Source of the DNA: Halopenitus salinus | GTDB taxonomy: Archaea > Halobacteriota > Halobacteria > Halobacteriales > Haloferacaceae | Assembly (NCBI RefSeq): GCF_042662125.1 | Contig: NZ_JBHSXL010000004.1 | Span: forward strand, 84,351-148,350 | Reading direction: 5' to 3' | Length of the DNA stretch: 64,000 bases | Shown here: positions 60,870 to 64,000 of the stretch, piece by piece | Layout: every line of letters starts with the position of its first letter | How positions within the stretch are numbered: the first letter of the stretch is position 1 | The notes under the pieces: model-generated | The model's input: only the letters and a program-made list of their open reading frames with translations | Database searches by the model: none | What the model was told of the DNA's origin: nothing | Program-made: the position numbers and the translations under genes

Positions 60870-62651
60870 ATGCTCCCCGACTGGCTGCCGCTTCACCGGC
60901 TGGCCATTCCGGTCGCGTTCGCCGCCGCGCTCGCGGTCGTCGTGGCCATCGACCGCCCCCGCGGTTCGTGGGGGCGGCGGCTCCGGTCGCGGTTCCTCCT
61001 CGGCGTTCCGTGGGGAACGCTCGTCGCGGTCGCCGTCGTCGTCTGCGTCTACCTCTTCGTCCAGCGGGGGATCGACGACCCGACCGACCCGGTCGTCATC
61101 CCGTTTCGTGCGTGGTCGTTCTTCTACCCCGAGGGGATGTTGCTCTCCGGGCTCTCGCACGCGAGCCTCGGCCACGTCGTCGGCAACCTGCTCGCCACGC
61201 TCGTCGCTGGGAGTCTGGCCGAGTACGCCTACGGCCACTTTCCGCGGCGACGCGGAGGGATCTCCTTTCGGACGCCGCTCGAGAACCCGTTCGTTCGCGC
61301 GTTCCTCGTCGTTCCGGTCGCCATCGTCGCCGGCGCGATCCTCTCGAGCGTCTTCGCGATCGGACCGGTGATCGGCTTTTCGGGCGTCGTCTTCGCGCTG
61401 TGGGGGTTCTCGTTGGTCCACTATCCGCTCGGATCGATCGTCGCGTTGGCGGGCGTCTCGCTCCTCAACCTGGTGTACGAAGCGCTTCGAGATCCGGTGG
61501 TGCAGTCGGCCGCCAGCCCGTCCTACGGGGGGCCCTGGTGGGCGAACATCTCGATCCAGGGACACGCGATCGGGTTCCTCCTCGGCGTCCTCGTCGGTGC
61601 GGCGCTCCTGCGTCGCCGCCGCGGGCGGAGCGTGGATCCGGAAGTCGGACGTGACGGCTGGCCCTCACGCTCGGCGCTCGCCGTCTTCTCCGGCGTGTTG
61701 TTGTTCGCCTCCTCGCGGTCGCTGTGGGCGGTCTACTGGTACCTCGGGAACGAGCGGTACGTGCTCTATCGAGCGGTCGGGATCGGCCTTATCGTCCTCC
61801 TCGCGCTCCTCGTCGCTCTCGCGGTGGCGGGGCGGCGCGAGCCCATCGTCCCCTCGTGGTCGGTTCCGAACCCGGAGACGTTTCGGGACGCGGTTCGATC
61901 GTCGTCGCCGCAGTCGGCGGGACTCGTGCTCCTGCTTTTCGGCCTGGGCATGCTCGCCGGACCCGCCATCGCCCCGAACCTGCTGGCCGTGACGGACGAG
62001 GAGCTGCCCGGCGACCCGATCGAGGTAGAGGGCTACGAGGTGACCTACGCCGAGAACGTGTCGAACCAGATGGTGAACGTCGTGGACATCGAGGCGTTCG
62101 ACCGCTCGACGCGGGTGAACACCTCGGGCGTGATCGTCAAGAACGCCGACCGCGGCATCTGGATCACCGCCGTCTCGCGCGGGAACCTCCAGTACTGGGG
62201 CTCGCGCTCCGTGGACGTGGGGGGAACGGGCTGGCGTGAGACGGTCGTCGCCACACGAACCGGGTGGAACGCGGTCGGTGGCGGGACCGCCTATCGCGTC
62301 GACTTGGAACACGACGGCGAGCGGAGAACGGCCTTCCGGTCGGAACCCGCCACGGCGGAGCCGACCATCGAGGGATGGTCCGTCTCGGTCGCGGCGGTCG
62401 ACGAGGGGTTCGAGGTCGCCGTGCGCCGCGGAAACGGAACGAACCCGTCCCTGGACGTGGAGGACGACGCGTTCGGAGCGGGCCCGACGGCGGAGACGGC
62501 GCCGTTACCGGGACAAAACGAATCGGTCGAGCTGAACGGGCTGACGCTGGTGCGCGAGGATCGACGGATCTACGCGGAATCGAACGGGACCCGCGTTCGC
62601 GTACTCGAGCTTGAGCGTCACGAGGGCCGCGAGCGGCTCCGGAACCAGTAG
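60870..62651 (+). CDS. Rhomboid intramembrane serine protease with extra C-terminal domain
   Basis: 593 residues from the ATG at 60870 (MLPDWLPLHRLAIPV). The catalytic Ser171 is in GFSGVV and His232 in GHAIGF; the HxxxN of the second transmembrane helix is His102-Asn106 (GHVVGN). After the rhomboid helices (to about 240) further helices (to about 370) lead to a soluble, acidic beta-rich domain of about 220 residues (VEGYEVTYAENVSNQ ... ). The combination cuts membrane substrates; the C-terminal domain may select them outside the cell. It is divergent from the wHTH gene. Confidence 0.9.
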   Translation: MLPDWLPLHRLAIPVAFAAALAVVVAIDRPRGSWGRRLRSRFLLGVPWGTLVAVAVVVCVYLFVQRGIDDPTDPVVIPFRAWSFFYPEGMLLSGLSHASLGHVVGNLLATLVAGSLAEYAYGHFPRRRGGISFRTPLENPFVRAFLVVPVAIVAGAILSSVFAIGPVIGFSGVVFALWGFSLVHYPLGSIVALAGVSLLNLVYEALRDPVVQSAASPSYGGPWWANISIQGHAIGFLLGVLVGAALLRRRRGRSVDPEVGRDGWPSRSALAVFSGVLLFASSRSLWAVYWYLGNERYVLYRAVGIGLIVLLALLVALAVAGRREPIVPSWSVPNPETFRDAVRSSSPQSAGLVLLLFGLGMLAGPAIAPNLLAVTDEELPGDPIEVEGYEVTYAENVSNQMVNVVDIEAFDRSTRVNTSGVIVKNADRGIWITAVSRGNLQYWGSRSVDVGGTGWRETVVATRTGWNAVGGGTAYRVDLEHDGERRTAFRSEPATAEPTIEGWSVSVAAVDEGFEVAVRRGNGTNPSLDVEDDAFGAGPTAETAPLPGQNESVELNGLTLVREDRRIYAESNGTRVRVLELERHEGRERLRNQ

Positions 62652-62676
62652 GGCGACGAGCAGCCCCGAACGAGAG

Positions 62677-63336
62677 CTACGGCGATCCCGTCGAATCGGA
62701 TCGGTCCGTGCCCGTCGACCACTCGATCCGGTAGACCTCGGTGTCGATCGTCTCGGTCTCGGACTCGTGGTGGTCGAACTGGGCGTCCACGTCGAACTCG
62801 GCCGCGAACGCGTGAGTGACCTCGCCGCCGTGGTCGGCGGCGAACGATCGGAGGAACGACTCGCTGCCGGCGTTGTGGACGGAGTAGGAGACGTCGGCGA
62901 TCGAGCTCGCGGTCTCGAGAAATCCGCGATCGGCGTGGCGGTTCCCGTCCTGGGCGCCGAACGGCGGGTTCATCAGGACGGTCGTTCGCTCCGTGGGACA
63001 AAGCGGGGCACGGGTCGCGTCCGCGCGGATCCAGTGGACCGGCGCGTTCGTCCCGACGCGCCGCTCGTTCGCCCGTGCCGTCTCGATGGGTCCCGCGTCG
63101 AGTTCGACGCCGATCACCCGTGCCGGGCCGCGGAGGGCGGCCGCGAGCCCGAGCATACCGGTTCCGGCGCCCAGGTCGACGACGGTTCGACCCTCCACGT
63201 CGCCCTGGAGGTCGGCGAGGTGGACGACGTGGGCGGCCAGCTCGGGCGGCGTCGGGTACTGCTCGAGCGACGCGTCAGGTCGCTCGAAGCCCGCGACCAC
63301 GCCGAGCTTCGTCGCCAGCGAGCGCTTCGAGGCCAT
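62677..63336 (-). CDS. METTL5-like methyltransferase
   Basis: 219 residues. S-adenosylmethionine motif I DLGAGTG (54-60) and the catalytic NPPF (123-126, LMNPPFGAQ), the pattern of N6-adenine methyltransferases of the METTL5 family, which methylate small-subunit rRNA in eukaryotes. It lies one base after the 133-residue gene on the same strand, so they are coupled. An acidic tail of about 20 residues ends the protein. rRNA as the substrate is family inference. Confidence 0.87.
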   Translation of the reverse strand: MASKRSLATKLGVVAGFERPDASLEQYPTPPELAAHVVHLADLQGDVEGRTVVDLGAGTGMLGLAAALRGPARVIGVELDAGPIETARANERRVGTNAPVHWIRADATRAPLCPTERTTVLMNPPFGAQDGNRHADRGFLETASSIADVSYSVHNAGSESFLRSFAADHGGEVTHAFAAEFDVDAQFDHHESETETIDTEVYRIEWSTGTDRSDSTGSP

Positions 63337-63337
63337 C

Positions 63338-63739
63338 TCACTCGGCGAGCGTCGACTCGCCGGTCACACGGAACGTGACGCCCTCCCGCGAGGCCCGTTC
63401 CGAGAGCGCCGCGAGCGCGGGCTCGACGCGGTCCGGATCCTCGACCTCGTCGACCGTCACGTCGATCCGGCCGACGCCGAGGAAGGCCGCGGCCCGGACG
63501 AGCCCGCGCAGCCTGTCGGCCTCCGCCTGGGTGGCGAGCGAGCAGTCCTCCGCGAAACACGCGGTGACGTCGAGGCCCGCGGGCTGGTAGCCGCGCCGTG
63601 ACAGTTCACCTTTCAGATCGCGGAGGTACTCGGGGGCGGTGCTCTCGAGCTCCGCGCCGTCGATGACGACGGGCTCGACGTCCGCGGGTCGACACTCCGC
63701 GATCGGCCCCTCGACGGCGGCGGAATCGGTGGTGCTCAT
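63338..63739 (-). CDS. 133-residue protein coupled to METTL5 gene, hypothetical
   Basis: 133 residues from the ATG at 63739 (MSTTDSAAVEGPIAECRPADV). A TATA-like box TATATGTATAA (63759-63769) is 20-30 bases upstream. The fold looks alpha/beta (LKGELSRRGYQPAGLDVTACF; VGRIDVTVDEV). Two cysteines in ACFAEDCS are five apart and could bind metal. The METTL5 gene follows with a one-base gap. It is not Trm112-like. Function unknown. Confidence 0.75.
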   Translation of the reverse strand: MSTTDSAAVEGPIAECRPADVEPVVIDGAELESTAPEYLRDLKGELSRRGYQPAGLDVTACFAEDCSLATQAEADRLRGLVRAAAFLGVGRIDVTVDEVEDPDRVEPALAALSERASREGVTFRVTGESTLAE

Positions 63740-63758
63740 GTTTCTACATATTCCCTGG

Positions 63759-63769
63759 TTATACATATA
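63759..63769 (-). promoter_or_regulatory. TATA box of the METTL5 operon
   Basis: TATATGTATAA on the minus strand, 20-30 bases before the ATG at 63739. AT-rich sequence around it stands out from the GC-rich operon. Confidence 0.6.
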
Positions 63770-63886
63770 TGTTTGTAAATGTCCAATAGTAATAACCGCC
63801 CGTCGATGAACGGTTACCTGACGTCGATGAGCGCCCCCGGCCCCCATCAGTTCCCGATCACTCTCACGATCTCAATATAGTAGATG

Positions 63887-64000
63887 TTAGAAATAGTTAC
63901 TCACTTTTGGAATAGAGAGTTGTTCAAGAGCGGTGTCAATCGCTGTTGTAAGCTCGTTGAGTGAGTCAAAGAAACGATTGCTGAGCGCTGTTTGAAGCTG
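63887..64000 (-). mobile_element. Transposase C-terminus (IS630-like), cut by the window edge
   Basis: On the minus strand the last 114 bases read as an open frame of 37 residues ending NRFFDSLNELTTAIDTALEQ ... KVSNYF, then TAA at 63887-63889. The ending VSNYF and the LNELTTAIDTAL stretch match my memory of C-termini of halophilic IS630-type transposases. The region is poorer in GC than everything to its left. The right edge of the insertion sequence lies near 63870-63886; terminal repeats cannot be paired because the other end is outside. Confidence 0.75.

Overview
The window is 64 kb of GC-rich archaeal DNA from an extreme halophile (class Halobacteria). A Halorubrum-like member of the Haloferacales is my guess, but the genus is an inference. 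The evidence for a haloarchaeon is strongly acidic proteins (D/E-rich tails and linkers), short TATA boxes about 25-30 bp upstream of ATG or GTG with almost no leader, and archaeal enzymes: phosphomevalonate decarboxylase, a UbiA-type lipid prenyltransferase, GTP cyclohydrolase III, an XPB-Bax1 pair and type IV pilins with the haloarchaeal N-terminus. The high GC content opens long antisense reading frames; I read these as shadows.

Layout. 1-5.0 kb: a DUF5805-like gene overlapping a Xer-type recombinase, then Bax1 nuclease and XPB helicase around a small lipoprotein. 5.2-14.8 kb: metabolism (phosphomevalonate decarboxylase, 2Fe-2S ferredoxin, pyrB-pyrI, a HAD phosphatase, a DUF255 thioredoxin-fold protein, purD). 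14.9-18.4 kb: an enolase-superfamily dehydratase followed by orphan E1 alpha/beta subunits of a 2-oxoacid dehydrogenase. 18.5-25.5 kb: membrane protein, tRNA-Arg(TCG), lipid prenyltransferase, a RecA-like protein, and the hisC - nucleotide kinase - CDP-alcohol phosphatidyltransferase operon. 25.6-32.4 kb: OsmC, a HAD phosphatase, GTP cyclohydrolase III, two sensor kinases and an SLC13/TrkA-C transporter. 32.5-38.8 kb: a pilin, small genes flanking an assimilatory nitrite/sulfite reductase with a DUF6360 partner, an MFS carrier and membrane proteins. 38.9-49.9 kb: HAD, cysS, DUF2062, DUF357, a ferritin-like protein, two rhodaneses with a thioredoxin reductase, menD, grpE, surE. 49.9-54.9 kb: a second pilin and a mini-pilin, an RraA-like protein, two membrane proteins. 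55-64 kb: a membrane-anchored protein with an NLP/Vps62-like HDWE motif, a 904-residue receiver/PAS kinase, a wHTH regulator, a rhomboid protease with an extra C-terminal domain, a METTL5-like methyltransferase with a tightly coupled partner, and the C-terminus of a transposase cut off by the right edge.

Most of the window is core chromosome. There is no CRISPR array, rRNA or clear prophage, and mobile DNA is certain only at the far right edge. The observations most worth following are regulatory or small: a tandemly duplicated translation start with two seven-codon mini-ORFs upstream of the phosphatidyltransferase, hairpins in the leaders of two pilin genes, inverted repeats beside the TATA boxes of two genes, tiny genes missed by length cut-offs (31, 41 and 78 residues), a 330-bp structured gap next to the tRNA, and the NLP/Vps62-like protein. 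I did not find a gene cluster that I could defend as a wholly new multi-gene system.
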